The notes below the pieces were generated by a model that was not told the origin of the DNA, ran no database searches, and saw only the letters and a list, made by a program, of their open reading frames with translations. Both the position numbers and the translations under genes were made by a program. From Burkholderiaceae bacterium (GTDB lineage Bacteria; Pseudomonadota; Gammaproteobacteria; Burkholderiales; Burkholderiaceae_C), in NCBI GenBank assembly GCA_028685665.1, contig JAQUDN010000011.1:1-35559 (forward strand): DNA of 35,559 bases, written 5' to 3'. Shown one piece after another: positions 25,452-35,030 of this stretch; positions within the stretch are counted from its first letter, which is position 1; each line of letters begins with the position of its first letter.

Positions 25452-25937
25452 TCACGCCAGGGGCGGCGGTGCGGTGTCGGACGCCATCACCAGCGCCGTG
25501 GCCACCTGCGCGCCCTGCGCAAGCAGGCGTTTGCGCATGCAGATCACGGCCTTGTCCTTGCTCAGCAGCACGGCCTGGTGGGCCGCGGCCAGGTCGATGA
25601 ACTTTTGGTCGTCAGCGTCCTTGCAGGCGGCGGGCACGCGCGGGGGCACATCGCACCACTGCACCTGGGCTTCGTAGGCCTGCAGCACGGCAGCGCTGCC
25701 CAGCCCATAGAACGCCAGGCGCGGCACGATCTGGGGGTAGGCCAGCACCCGGGCCAGCTCATCGCGCATCACCGGGGTGGCGATCCAGCGCAAGGCGCCA
25801 TCGGCGAGCAGCTGGCGCACGGGGGCGATGGCCGGGTCGTTGAAGACCAGCAGGTCGAGGACGATGTTGGTGTCGAGCACCAGCGCACGCGCCCCTGGGG
25901 CGGCATCGGCCAGGGGCCAGCGCAGTTCAACGCGCAT
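25452..25937 (-). CDS. PIN-domain putative nuclease (toxin-like)
   Basis: 161-residue PIN-domain protein, a fold of metal-dependent ribonucleases that includes many toxins (COG1569-like). The acidic active-site set is in place: Asp22 and Asn24 in LDTNIVLDLL, Glu60 in MRDELARVL, Asp107/Asp110 in KDADDQKFIDLA and Asp128 in SKDKAV. No antitoxin-like gene precedes or follows it. The ATG lies inside the 3' end of the RNA-methyltransferase gene (overlap 11 bases), so it is co-translated with a housekeeping enzyme. That argues against a mobile toxin-antitoxin module and for an RNA-processing or RNA-quality-control role, which remains inference. Confidence 0.82.
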   Translation of the reverse strand: MRVELRWPLADAAPGARALVLDTNIVLDLLVFNDPAIAPVRQLLADGALRWIATPVMRDELARVLAYPQIVPRLAFYGLGSAAVLQAYEAQVQWCDVPPRVPAACKDADDQKFIDLAAAHQAVLLSKDKAVICMRKRLLAQGAQVATALVMASDTAPPPLA

Positions 25938-27222
25938 GGGGATCGCGGGGCGTGTCCGGAGCGCCCTCGCCCCGCGGCGGGCGCACCGAGCCCTTGACCA
26001 TGTCGAAGCGGAACAGGCGGCATTCGATGGGGCCGTTCCACAGGGGCACGCGGCGCGATTCTTTCAGGCGCATCTTGCCGGGCAGCTTGAGGTCGGGCGT
26101 GAGCATCCAGGCCTGCCAGCCGGCGTAGTTCTTTTTCCAATGCGAGGCCAGCTGGCTGAAAAACTCGCCGCCATCATCGGTGTGCGCCGCTTCCCGGCCC
26201 ACGGCATCGCCCTGGGCGCGCTGGGCGGCCCGCTCGCTGGCGTTCTGGCCGGCCGCACCGGCGGCCGCAATCCGCTCGCCATAGGGCGGGTTCAGCACCA
26301 TCACCCCCGGCTGTTCGCAGGGGGGCATGCGCTGCAGGGCATCGCCGCCGCGCAAGTGCACGGCCTCGGCCACGCCCGCGCGTTCGGCGTTGCGCAGGGC
26401 AAAGTCCACCATGCGGTGCGAAACATCACTGCCAAAAATGCCTACAGGGCTTGCCTGTATTGCCTTTTCAGCTTCTTCTTTGATAGCAGACCAGACATGG
26501 CCCTGGAAGGGTAGCAGTTTCTCGAAGGCAAAACGGCGGAGCATGCCGGCCGGAATACGGCAGGCGATTTGCGCGGCCTCGATCAGCACGGTGCCGCTGC
26601 CGCAGCAGGGGTCGTACAGCGGCATGGGCGTGGGGCCATGCGGGTCCCAGCCGCTGGCGGCGATCATGGCGGCGGCCAGGGTTTCCTTGAGCGGGGCGTC
26701 GCCCTTGTCCTCGCGCCAGCCGCGCTTGAACAGGGGTTCGCCCGAGGTGTCGATGTAGACGGTGGCCTCGTCGGTGGTCAGGTGCAGGTGGATGCGCACA
26801 TCGGGCCACTGGGTGTTGACGTCGGGGCGCACGCCGCTCTTGGCGCGGAAGCGGTCGGCCACGGCATCCTTGACGCGCAGGGCGGCAAAGTTGAGGCTGG
26901 TCAGCGGGCTGTGCTGCGCGGTGACGTCGATCTTGAAGCTCTGGCGCGTGGTGAACCAGATCTCCCAGGCCACCCCGCTGGCCAGCTGGTACAGGTCGTT
27001 TTCGCTGCGGTACAGGCCTTGTGCCAGCTGCACCAGCACGCGCTGGGCCAGCCGGCTGTGCAGGTTCAGCAACAGGGCCTGGCGCCAGGACGCCCGCAGC
27101 AGCACACCGCCACGGCCCACGAGCAGGTCGTTGCCCGCCAGGCCGGTGATGGCGTGCACTTCGTCGGCCAGAAAGCCCTCGACGCCGGCGGCGCAGGGCA
27201 GAAAGAGTTGGAGTTGGTTCAT
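25927..27222 (-). CDS. rlmL: THUMP-domain class I rRNA methyltransferase (RlmL-like)
   Basis: 431 residues, S-adenosylmethionine-dependent RNA guanine-N2 methyltransferase like the N-terminal half of RlmL (23S rRNA m2G2445). An N-terminal ferredoxin-like/THUMP region (CAAGVEGFLADEVHAI, VTAQHSPLTSLNFAALRVKDAV in parts) is followed by the Rossmann domain with DPCCGSGTVLIEAAQI (SAM site) and the catalytic NPPYGERI. The protein has no C-terminal RlmK half, normal in beta-proteobacteria. Oddity: residues around AIKEEAEKAIQASPVGIFGS are encoded by a dispersed-repeat copy (26431-26488) just before the conserved FGSDVSHRMVDFA block. The 3' end overlaps the PIN gene. A thioesterase gene lies 36 bases upstream. 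Confidence 0.9.
   Translation of the reverse strand: MNQLQLFLPCAAGVEGFLADEVHAITGLAGNDLLVGRGGVLLRASWRQALLLNLHSRLAQRVLVQLAQGLYRSENDLYQLASGVAWEIWFTTRQSFKIDVTAQHSPLTSLNFAALRVKDAVADRFRAKSGVRPDVNTQWPDVRIHLHLTTDEATVYIDTSGEPLFKRGWREDKGDAPLKETLAAAMIAASGWDPHGPTPMPLYDPCCGSGTVLIEAAQIACRIPAGMLRRFAFEKLLPFQGHVWSAIKEEAEKAIQASPVGIFGSDVSHRMVDFALRNAERAGVAEAVHLRGGDALQRMPPCEQPGVMVLNPPYGERIAAAGAAGQNASERAAQRAQGDAVGREAAHTDDGGEFFSQLASHWKKNYAGWQAWMLTPDLKLPGKMRLKESRRVPLWNGPIECRLFRFDMVKGSVRPPRGEGAPDTPRDPHAR
26431..26488 (-). repeat. Dispersed repeat copy 4, inside the RlmL-like gene
   Basis: On the minus strand a box with AGCTG (17-base window 26478-26462) is followed after 9 bases by AAGCCCTGTAGGC (26452-26440) and then ATTTTTGGC. 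It is read in frame as S-P-V-G over the core, the same frame as the thiL copy (S-P-Q-G). Confidence 0.65.
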
Positions 27223-27258
27223 GGAAGCAGCAAAAAAGAAGGGGGCACCCCAGCGGCG

Positions 27259-27693
27259 TCAGGCCGGCACGGGGACCAGGCGTGCGCGGATCGCCAAGGG
27301 CAGGGGCGCGACCTTGCGGCTTTGCTTGTCGATGAAGACCATGCCGACCTTGCCCCGGGCAATCTCGCGCCCCTGGTGTTTCTCGCTCATCCGGAAGACG
27401 AGGTCGAAGCCGTAGGGGTTCAGGTCGGCGGGCACCATGTCCACGCGCAGGGTCTCGCCATGGAAGGCCTCGGATTTGTACTGGGCCACGATGTCACCGA
27501 CCACCGTGGACAAGCCGCTGACATCGGCCTCGGCGTACCCGAGCGACTGGAAAAAGCGCAGCCGGGCCTCGGACACCAGGGAGAGCAGTTGCGCGTTGTC
27601 GAGGTGTCCCCCGACGTTGACGTGGCTGATATAGACCTGCAGCTCGGTGGTGAAGGAAAACTGCGAAGGGAGGTCGAAAATGAGTCGGGCCAT
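27259..27693 (-). CDS. Acyl-CoA thioesterase, hot-dog fold (4HBT family)
   Basis: 144-residue hot-dog-fold thioesterase. Members hydrolyse acyl-CoA or acyl-ACP. The N-terminal strand (FTTELQVYISHVNVGGHLDNAQLLSLVSEARLRFF, with the landmark HVNVGGHLDN) includes the Asp/His-type region; later KSEAFHGETLRVDM and MSEKHQGREIARGKVGMVFID fit the fold. The ATG at 27693 gives a family-typical length; the upstream extension of the frame is not conserved-looking. It lies between rpoN (71 bases upstream) and the RlmL-like gene (36 bases downstream) on the same strand. Substrate not predictable. Confidence 0.85.
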   Translation of the reverse strand: MARLIFDLPSQFSFTTELQVYISHVNVGGHLDNAQLLSLVSEARLRFFQSLGYAEADVSGLSTVVGDIVAQYKSEAFHGETLRVDMVPADLNPYGFDLVFRMSEKHQGREIARGKVGMVFIDKQSRKVAPLPLAIRARLVPVPA

Positions 27694-27764
27694 GGATAGA
27701 AAAATTCCCAAAAAACAAGGGCCCGGGATGGCCTGCGGTGGACACCCCCGGCGCGGCGTCCAGC

Positions 27765-29342
27765 CTACAAGGCCTTGCGCAAGTTGGCAGGCGCAATCTT
27801 GAGCGCCTCGCGGTATTTGGCCACCGTCCGGCGGGCGCATTCAATGCCCTGCTCTTTGAGCATCTCGGCGAGCTGGCTGTCGGACAGGGGCTTGGCGGGG
27901 TTTTCAGCGGCCACGAACTGTTTGATCAGGGCGCGCACCGCGGTGCTGGAGGCACTGCCCCCGGTGTCGGTCCCCAGGCCCGAGCCAAAGAAGTATTTGA
28001 GCTCGTAGGTGCCAATCGGCGTGGCCATGTATTTGGCCGTGGTCACGCGGCTGATGGTGGATTCGTGCAGGCCCAGTTCGTCGGCGATTTCCCGCAGCAC
28101 CATCGGGCGCATGGCCAGCTCGCCATGGACGAAAAAGTTCTTTTGCCGCTCCACGATGGCCCGCGAAACCCGCAGGATGGTGTCAAAGCGCTGCTGGATG
28201 TTCTTGATGAACCAGCGCGCCTCTTGCAGGCGCTGCTGCAGGGCCTGGTGGCCCCCTTCGCCCTTGTGGCCACGCAGGGCCCCGGCGTACACATCGTGCA
28301 CCCGCAGGCGGGGCATCACCTCGGGATTGAGCTGCACGCTGAATTGCGGCTGGCCCTGGCTGCGGCCGGCTTTTCGCACGATGACATCGGGCACGATGAT
28401 GTTGCGTTCGACCTCGACAAAGCGGCGCCCGGGCCGGGGCTCCAGGCGGGCAATCAGCGCCATGGCCGCGCGGATGCGCTCCTCGGAATCGCCGCAGGCC
28501 TGCACCAGGCGTTTCACGTCGCGCCGGGCCAGCAGTTCCAGCGGCTGTTGGCAGATGCGCAAGGCGGTCTGCACGGTGTCGGGGTCTGCGGCGGCCGGGC
28601 CGTCGTGGAGCAAGGCCTTGAGCTGCAGGGAGAGGCACTCCGACAGCCCTGCTGCGCCCACGCCCACGGGCTCCAGGCTTTGCAGCAGGCGCAGGGCCAC
28701 CGTGAAGCGGTGGACCAGCTCTTCGATCTGTTCGGCGGCGTCTTCCCCGGCCAGACCGGCCGCCAGGGTTTCCAGGGCATCTTCCAGGTACCCATCGTCA
28801 TTCAGCGACTCGATCAGAAAGCGCAGGGCGGCACGGTCGATCTCGGACAAGCGCAGCGCCAGGGCCTGGCGGTGCAAATACGCCGTGAGCGATTCATGGC
28901 CGTGCGCCAGGTCCGTGGCATCGGCTTCGTCGCCTTCGCCCCCCCGGGCGTTGCGCGCCGGCGCCTCTCCGCCCCACTCCCCGTCGTTGGGCGCCAGGTC
29001 GCTGCTGCCATCACCGCTCCAGTCGGGCTCGTCCGATCCCGCCGAGGACTCGGCCTCGTTCGGCACGTCCACGCTGGCCTTGCTGGCGCTGTCGGCGCCC
29101 GCATACAACGCCTCTTCGGCACGGTAATCGTCCCCCTGAACAGGGGCATCGGCCTGGGCGAGACCAAACTCCTCGCGCGGCGCTTCGTCCTGGCTCAGCT
29201 CCAGAAAGGGGTTGTCATCGAGCATCTGCCCCACTTCCTGCGACAGTTCGAGGGTGGACAGCTGCAGCAGACGGATGGACTGCTGCAGCTGGGGCGTCAG
29301 CGCCAGATGCTGCGAGACACGCAGGGACAGGCCGGGCGTCAC
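27765..29342 (-). CDS. rpoN: RNA polymerase sigma-54 factor
   Basis: Sigma-54 of RNA polymerase, needed for activator-dependent promoters (nitrogen, motility, pili and others). Region I is Gln-rich (SLRVSQHLALTPQLQQSIRLL; the family start is LQLRLSQQL-like). Region II is a long acidic linker (about residues 60-130). Region III has the core-binding part, the HTH (LREIADELGLHESTISRVT) and the C-terminal RpoN box ARRTVAKYRE (about residues 504-513), all intact. 525 residues, normal length with an enlarged acidic linker. Two adjacent GTG codons (29345 and 29342) could start it; GGAGG lies 6 bases before 29342, which I chose. It follows lptB by 42 bases. Confidence 0.96.
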   Translation of the reverse strand: MTPGLSLRVSQHLALTPQLQQSIRLLQLSTLELSQEVGQMLDDNPFLELSQDEAPREEFGLAQADAPVQGDDYRAEEALYAGADSASKASVDVPNEAESSAGSDEPDWSGDGSSDLAPNDGEWGGEAPARNARGGEGDEADATDLAHGHESLTAYLHRQALALRLSEIDRAALRFLIESLNDDGYLEDALETLAAGLAGEDAAEQIEELVHRFTVALRLLQSLEPVGVGAAGLSECLSLQLKALLHDGPAAADPDTVQTALRICQQPLELLARRDVKRLVQACGDSEERIRAAMALIARLEPRPGRRFVEVERNIIVPDVIVRKAGRSQGQPQFSVQLNPEVMPRLRVHDVYAGALRGHKGEGGHQALQQRLQEARWFIKNIQQRFDTILRVSRAIVERQKNFFVHGELAMRPMVLREIADELGLHESTISRVTTAKYMATPIGTYELKYFFGSGLGTDTGGSASSTAVRALIKQFVAAENPAKPLSDSQLAEMLKEQGIECARRTVAKYREALKIAPANLRKAL

Positions 29343-29384
29343 CACCGGCCTCCGATGGGCAGGCTATGGGTGCGAGACATGGCC

Positions 29385-30167
29385 CTACATCCTGAAATGT
29401 TCGCCCAGGTACACCCGGCGCACTTCGGCGTTGTCAACGATTTCGGCGGGCGTTCCCTGGGCCAGGACACGGCCATCGCTGATGATGAAGGCGTGGTCAC
29501 AAATCCCGAGGGTTTCACGCACGTTGTGGTCCGTGATGAGCACCCCGATGCCGCGCGCCTTCAGAAAACCGATGATGCGCTGGATCTCGATGACCGCAAT
29601 CGGATCGATGCCGGCAAAAGGCTCGTCCAGCAGGATGAAACGGGGCTGTGTGGCCAAGGCGCGTGCAATTTCGACCCGACGGCGCTCACCGCCCGACAAG
29701 GCAATGGCGGGAGAGGCCCGCAGGTGGTCCACGCGCAGCTCCTGCAGCAACTCCGTGAGGCGCTCTTCGATCACCACGCGGGAAAGCGGTCGACCGCTCT
29801 CGTCATGCTGCAGTTCCAGCACCGCCCGCACGTTTTCCTCGACGGTCAATTTGCGGAAGATCGAAGCCTCTTGGGGCAAATAGGACAGGCCCAGGCGCGA
29901 GCGGCGGTGGATGGGCATCTGGGCGACCGACTGGCCGTCGATCCGGATGTCTCCGCCATCGCAGCGCACCAATCCCACGATCATGTAAAAGGACGTGGTC
30001 TTGCCCGCACCATTCGGACCGAGCAGCCCGACGACCTCCCCTTTCTGGACCTCCAGCGAGACATCCTTGACCACCTTGCGGCTGCCATAGGCTTTCTGCA
30101 GGTGCAGCACCTCGAGACGGCTTGGGGCCAAGACAGGATCACCCACACTCACAGACGCACCACTCAC
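29385..30167 (-). CDS. lptB: LPS export ABC transporter ATP-binding protein LptB
   Basis: Cytoplasmic ATPase of the LptB2FGC machine that extracts lipopolysaccharide from the inner membrane, 260 residues. Features: Walker [16 protein letters not shown]-loop YLPQEASIF, signature [15 protein letters not shown], Walker [15 protein letters not shown], and the switch His in [10 protein letters not shown]. The N-terminus has a ~17-residue extension before the usual [11 protein letters not shown] start. GTG at 30167 overlaps the lptA stop by 4 bases (GTGA), showing coupling. rpoN lies 42 bases downstream, the classic lptA-lptB-rpoN order. Confidence 0.97.
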   Translation of the reverse strand: MSGASVSVGDPVLAPSRLEVLHLQKAYGSRKVVKDVSLEVQKGEVVGLLGPNGAGKTTSFYMIVGLVRCDGGDIRIDGQSVAQMPIHRRSRLGLSYLPQEASIFRKLTVEENVRAVLELQHDESGRPLSRVVIEERLTELLQELRVDHLRASPAIALSGGERRRVEIARALATQPRFILLDEPFAGIDPIAVIEIQRIIGFLKARGIGVLITDHNVRETLGICDHAFIISDGRVLAQGTPAEIVDNAEVRRVYLGEHFRM

Positions 30168-30808
30168 TTGGCGGGACCGCTCAGGACATTGCTGGGGCGC
30201 AGCGCCGGCGCAGGGGCCGGTACCGATGTGGTGGGGGCCCCCACCACCGAGCCTTTGGGAAACAGCACGGCGCGGACCCGGCCACCCGCCGAATTCGAAT
30301 CGGCGCTGCCGGCGGTCTTTTTCTGGCCATCCACCGTAAAGACATCGGTCAGGTTGTTGTAGACGATGGTGCTGCCCGACAGCTCATCGGTCACTACGGC
30401 GCTGCGATAGCGCCGCAGTTCAGCATGGCGGATGAAGCGCACGTTGTCGGTGCGACCGTCGTATTCGATGGTTTCGCTTTCGCCCTCGACGTATTCTTCA
30501 GGCGCCCCTGCGGGGGTGTCACGCTTTTGGCGGAAAAAAGCCCGTTTGCCGGCCTCTGCGGTCACAACGCCAGACTGGTAGCCCTCGGCATCCTGGCGAA
30601 CGTCCAGACGGGCGCCACGCAGCACGATGCTGCCTTTGGTCATGACCACCCGTCCTGTGAAGACACTGATCTGCTGAAGCTCATCGTGGCGCAGGGCATC
30701 GGCCTCGATATTCATCGGCTTGCTGCGGTCTGCCTTTTCAGCATGGACATGGGCTGAAGCACCCGCCAAGGCGGCCAGCAAGAAAAGGGGGACAAAGCGT
30801 TGTTTCAT
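30164..30808 (-). CDS. lptA: LPS transport periplasmic protein LptA
   Basis: Periplasmic bridge protein that carries lipopolysaccharide from LptC to LptD, 214 residues. A signal peptide ends near [11 protein letters not shown]. The OstA-type beta-jellyroll region follows: the start of the mature part has [14 protein letters not shown], then [22 protein letters not shown] and later [22 protein letters not shown] low-complexity Pro/Ala-rich C-terminal tail ([10 protein letters not shown]) follows. ATG at 30808. A TACAAT hexamer at 30834-30829 (minus strand) could be its -10. lptB overlaps its stop. lptC, normally just upstream, is absent; the 269 bases upstream hold no gene I can support. Confidence 0.94.
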   Translation of the reverse strand: MKQRFVPLFLLAALAGASAHVHAEKADRSKPMNIEADALRHDELQQISVFTGRVVMTKGSIVLRGARLDVRQDAEGYQSGVVTAEAGKRAFFRQKRDTPAGAPEEYVEGESETIEYDGRTDNVRFIRHAELRRYRSAVVTDELSGSTIVYNNLTDVFTVDGQKKTAGSADSNSAGGRVRAVLFPKGSVVGAPTTSVPAPAPALRPSNVLSGPAK

Positions 30809-31077
30809 AAGGCACGAATCTTGCACGCATTGTAGCCCTTGGCCACGGTCGACTCTGGAGCCCCCAGAGAGGGAGAACCGGACAGAGAGATCCTCCGCCC
30901 CCCACGGAGCCCGGAGGTCTGCTCGCAGGCCGCAATGCCCGCGAGGTGGTGCAAGCGGGGCGGCACTGGAGCAAGGTAGCTCACCTCACCACCAAAGCGC
31001 AGGAGCCAAGAACAGAAAAGCCATGCCCCGACAAGGCTTGGTGCGCCACTGCAGACCGCAGCAGCGATCCAGAACGC
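30809..31077. other. Intergenic region between lptA and cytochrome c5 gene
   Basis: 269 bases with no open frame that looks like a protein and no RNA gene recognised. It holds a possible -10 for lptA (TACAAT at 30834-30829, minus strand). No trace of an LptC or KdsC coding sequence was seen here. Confidence 0.5.
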
Positions 31078-31581
31078 TTATTTGGCGGGCGCAGCGGGTT
31101 CCGCAAATTTGCCGCCCGCCGCATTGGCCATGAAGGCCACGGCACGTGCGATTTCAGTGTCGTTGAAATCACCCCCGCCTTGCGGCGCCATGGCCCCCTT
31201 GCCTTTCAGGGCCGATTGCACCAGGGTTTCAAAACCTGTCTTGATGCGCGCAGACCAAGCCCCCGTATCGGAGAACTTGGGTGCGCCGGCAGCGCCACTG
31301 GCGTGGCAAGCCGCGCACTGGCCTTTGTAGACATCTTCGCCATTCTTCAGGGGGCGATTGGCATCACGGATTTCCACCATGCCGACCTTCTGAATGCGCT
31401 CGGCGGTGGCTTTTTCAGGACTGACCGCACCTGCGGCGGGCTTGTTGTCCGAGGTGACGTACATCACCAGGCCAATGATGGCAAAAATTGGAATCACAAA
31501 CGAGAAAAGTACCGCGACCAGCAACTGCTTAGGGTTCTTGATCGGGCCGGTATGTGCTTCTTCGTGATGGTTGTCGCTCAT
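31078..31581 (-). CDS. Membrane-anchored cytochrome c5-type protein
   Basis: 167 residues. One N-terminal membrane helix (about residues 19-42, LLVAVLFSFVIPIFAIIGLV) anchors a periplasmic c-type heme domain. The heme site CAACH is at residues 89-93 (Cys89, Cys92, His93). The distal Met ligand is likely the Met of GKGAMAPQGG near residue 140. It matches the cytochrome c5 family of single-heme electron carriers, found in the respiratory chains of beta- and gammaproteobacteria. The ATG at 31581 has AGAGGA upstream and a strong promoter (TATAAT box at 31631-31626) about 45 bases before it. It stands alone between lptA and tRNA-Arg. Confidence 0.9.
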   Translation of the reverse strand: MSDNHHEEAHTGPIKNPKQLLVAVLFSFVIPIFAIIGLVMYVTSDNKPAAGAVSPEKATAERIQKVGMVEIRDANRPLKNGEDVYKGQCAACHASGAAGAPKFSDTGAWSARIKTGFETLVQSALKGKGAMAPQGGGDFNDTEIARAVAFMANAAGGKFAEPAAPAK

Positions 31582-31625
31582 GACGTCCTCTGGTTTAACG
31601 GGGGCTTGAATGAAATCAACCTTCA

Positions 31626-31655
31626 ATTATATCGATTACGTCCTGTTATTTTCAC
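31626..31655 (-). promoter_or_regulatory. Sigma-70 promoter of the cytochrome c5 gene
   Basis: On the minus strand a perfect TATAAT (31631-31626) lies 18 bases after GTGAAA (31655-31650, 4 of 6 matches to the -35 consensus). The start of transcription would be about 38 bases before the ATG at 31581. Confidence 0.65.
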
Positions 31656-31742
31656 GGAACGGACTCAGGGGGCATCGCATCCCTGGTTGCGATCGCATGC
31701 AGATCTCGGCTCGATAAACGATTCGGCACAGATCAGCCATGC

Positions 31743-31748
31743 GATAAT
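31743..31748 (+). promoter_or_regulatory. Candidate -10 box of the tRNA-Arg gene
   Basis: GATAAT (5 of 6 to TATAAT) ends 23 bases before the tRNA. I see no convincing -35. Confidence 0.4.
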
Positions 31749-31771
31749 CGGAAGTTGCTAGTGACAGCTGT

Positions 31772-31847
31772 GCGGCTGTAGCTCAGTGGATAGAGTATTG
31801 GCCTCCGAAGCCAAGGGTCGTGGGTTCGATCCCCGCCAGCCGCACCA
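31772..31847 (+). tRNA. tRNA-Arg (anticodon CCG)
   Basis: 76 bases folding as a cloverleaf. The acceptor arm is GCGGCTG with CAGCCGC, the anticodon arm TTGGC/GCCAA with loop CTCCGAA, giving anticodon CCG (reads CGG, arginine). The T arm is GTGGG with loop TTCGATC and CCCGC. The 3' end ACCA is encoded. It is the only RNA gene I found in the window. Confidence 0.97.
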
Positions 31848-31858
31848 TTCTTTGGCGT

Positions 31859-31886
31859 CTTGCCGCGCCAAGCGGTGCGCGGCAAG
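31859..31886 (+). terminator. Perfect 10-bp hairpin 3' of tRNA-Arg
   Basis: CTTGCCGCGC (31859-31868) pairs with GCGCGGCAAG (31877-31886), 8-base loop CAAGCGGT. No T-run follows. It may end or process the tRNA transcript. Lies 11 bases after the CCA end. Confidence 0.45.
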
Positions 31887-32145
31887 CACGACAGCCCCTC
31901 TGGAGCACGGCCTCGCGCGCCCAACGTCAGCGCCGCGCCATGTGTATGCTGTCCGGCATCCTGAACGCATGCCGCTCCAGTGCGATGCACGCGCCCGGCC
32001 CATGCCTCCCCCACAACACCCGCGCTGCCCACCTTGCTACGGGCATGTACTTTGCCATGCCCAGGGATTTGCCCTCATGTGGCAGCTTTCCGCCCGGCGA
32101 CCGATCGGAATCGGCAATCGCCCGTCCCCTCAGCCCTCGGGGCAA

Positions 32146-32178
32146 GAAAAAAGCCAGTCAAGTGGCCTTGACTGGCTT
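32146..32178 (-). terminator. Rho-independent terminator of the ATP synthase operon
   Basis: On the minus strand AAGCCAGTCAAG and CTTGACTGGCTT form a perfect 12-bp stem (32178-32167 with 32162-32151) around a 4-base loop, followed by a T-run ending near 32146. It lies about 38 bases after the atpC stop. Confidence 0.93.
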
Positions 32179-32216
32179 GGTGTCGCTGCGCAGATGCGCA
32201 CAACGCGGGTGAAGGG

Positions 32217-32633
32217 TCACTTCTTCTGGCGGTATTTGCGCAGAGCAGCAATCTGGGCCGCCATGACAGCCAGCTCAGACTGGGCCTTGGCCAGATCCAG
32301 ATCGCTCTTGGCGTTCTTGATGGCTTCTTCGGCGGCTGCCTTGGCGGCATTGGCCTTCTCATCGTCCAGATCCTTGCCGCGAATGGCCGTATCCGACAGA
32401 ACGGTCACACAGTGGGGCTGCACTTCAAGAATGCCACCGGCCACGAAGACGAACTCTTCGGAGCCATCGGCCATTTCAATGCGCACCGAACCCGGCTTGA
32501 TACGGGTAATGAGTGGAATGTGGCGGGGAAAGATACCCAACTCGCCCACTTCGCCGGGCAGCGCAACAAACCGCGCTTCACCGGAGAAGATGGACTCTTC
32601 GGCACTGACCACATCAACGTGGATGGTGTTCAT
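32217..32633 (-). CDS. atpC: ATP synthase epsilon subunit
   Basis: Central-stalk subunit of the F1 sector that couples rotation and inhibits ATP hydrolysis, 138 residues. The beta-sandwich N-terminal part has [35 protein letters not shown] and [12 protein letters not shown]; the C-terminal part is the helical hairpin with [16 protein letters not shown]. Two tandem ATG codons (32636, 32633) exist; AGGAG lies 5 bases from the second, which I used. It is the last gene of the atp operon, 72 bases after atpD, followed by a strong terminator. Confidence 0.96.
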   Translation of the reverse strand: MNTIHVDVVSAEESIFSGEARFVALPGEVGELGIFPRHIPLITRIKPGSVRIEMADGSEEFVFVAGGILEVQPHCVTVLSDTAIRGKDLDDEKANAAKAAAEEAIKNAKSDLDLAKAQSELAVMAAQIAALRKYRQKK

Positions 32634-32705
32634 CATTGCTCCTGGGAAAAGATGGATTGCATGCTGGCACGTGGCCGACCGGCTACCCGGTCAGGCCCGT
32701 GTCAA

Positions 32706-34145
<1,440 letters not shown>

Positions 34146-35012
34146 TTACACAGCAGCGGCGCCTGCCACGATTTCCGAAAGTTCTTTCGTGATCGCTGCC
34201 TGACGCGTCTTGTTGTAGACCAGCTTCAACTCGCCGATGACACTGCCAGCGTTGTCAGTCGCAGCCTTCATGGCCACCATGCGCGCCGATTGCTCGGACG
34301 CCATGTTTTCTGCAACAGCCTGGTAAATCAGGGATTCGACGTATCGAATCAACAATTCGTCGATCACTGTCTGGGCGTCCGGTTCATAGATGTAGTCCCA
34401 TCCATGCTCCGTCTTCTCGGACTGCATCTGCTCGGAGGACAGTGGGAGCAACTGCTCAACCACCGATTCCTGCTTCATCGTGTTGATGAATTTGGTGTAG
34501 CTGATGTACACCGCATTGATCTTGCCTTCAGCGTATGCATCCAGCAAAACCTTGACGGGACCAATCAGCTTGTCCAAATGCGGCGTATCACCGAGACCCG
34601 TCACATGCGAAACCACCTTGGCACCGACACGATTCAGAAAGCCCAGACCCTTGTTGCCAATGGCCACTGCTTCAGCAGAAACACCCGCATCCTGCATTTC
34701 ACGCAACTTGGTCGTTACGGCACGCAAAACGTTGGTGTTCATGCCACCGCACAGGCCCTTGTCGGTCGTGACCACGATAATGCCAGCCGCCTTGGCATCG
34801 TTCACTTGCATGAACGGATGCGTGTATTCGGGGTTGGCACAACCGAGGTTGACCGCAATATTGCGGATCTTTTCGCTATAGGGACGGGCAGCACGCATCC
34901 GGTCTTGCGCTTTGCGCATTTTGGATGCAGCCACCATCTCCATGGCTTTGGTGATCTTCTTGGTGTTTTCCACCGATTTGATCTTGCCGCGTATTTCCTT
35001 GCCTGCTGCCAT
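34146..35012 (-). CDS. atpG: ATP synthase gamma subunit
   Basis: Rotor shaft of F1, 288 residues. The N-terminal helix [26 protein letters not shown] and the C-terminal helix with [20 protein letters not shown] (quoted in parts) are the coiled pair that turns inside the alpha/beta ring; the middle has [18 protein letters not shown] at 35012 with GAGGAA 6 bases upstream, 18 bases after the atpA stop. It sits in the standard alpha-gamma-beta-epsilon order. Confidence 0.97.
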   Translation of the reverse strand: MAAGKEIRGKIKSVENTKKITKAMEMVAASKMRKAQDRMRAARPYSEKIRNIAVNLGCANPEYTHPFMQVNDAKAAGIIVVTTDKGLCGGMNTNVLRAVTTKLREMQDAGVSAEAVAIGNKGLGFLNRVGAKVVSHVTGLGDTPHLDKLIGPVKVLLDAYAEGKINAVYISYTKFINTMKQESVVEQLLPLSSEQMQSEKTEHGWDYIYEPDAQTVIDELLIRYVESLIYQAVAENMASEQSARMVAMKAATDNAGSVIGELKLVYNKTRQAAITKELSEIVAGAAAV

Positions 35013-35030
35013 GATGGTTCCTCGTCCGGT

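Larger units (their letters stand above)
31848..32216. other. Intergenic region between tRNA-Arg and atpC
   Basis: 369 bases without a supported gene. It contains a perfect 10-bp stem hairpin directly after the tRNA (31859-31886) and the ATP synthase operon terminator (32146-32178, minus strand). Short frames on both strands look like chance. Confidence 0.6.

Noticed and set aside
25452-25937. Toxin-antitoxin module.
   Set aside because: Only the PIN protein is present; no small partner gene upstream or downstream, and the gene overlaps a housekeeping methyltransferase gene.
30738-30974. Minus-strand frame of 78 codons upstream of lptA as a possible LptC remnant.
   Set aside because: Composition and sequence show no LptC features; Cys/Arg/Pro-rich chance frame.
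31820-32212. Short plus-strand frames after tRNA-Arg.
   Set aside because: No ribosome site or family likeness; they read through the tRNA, a hairpin and the atp terminator.
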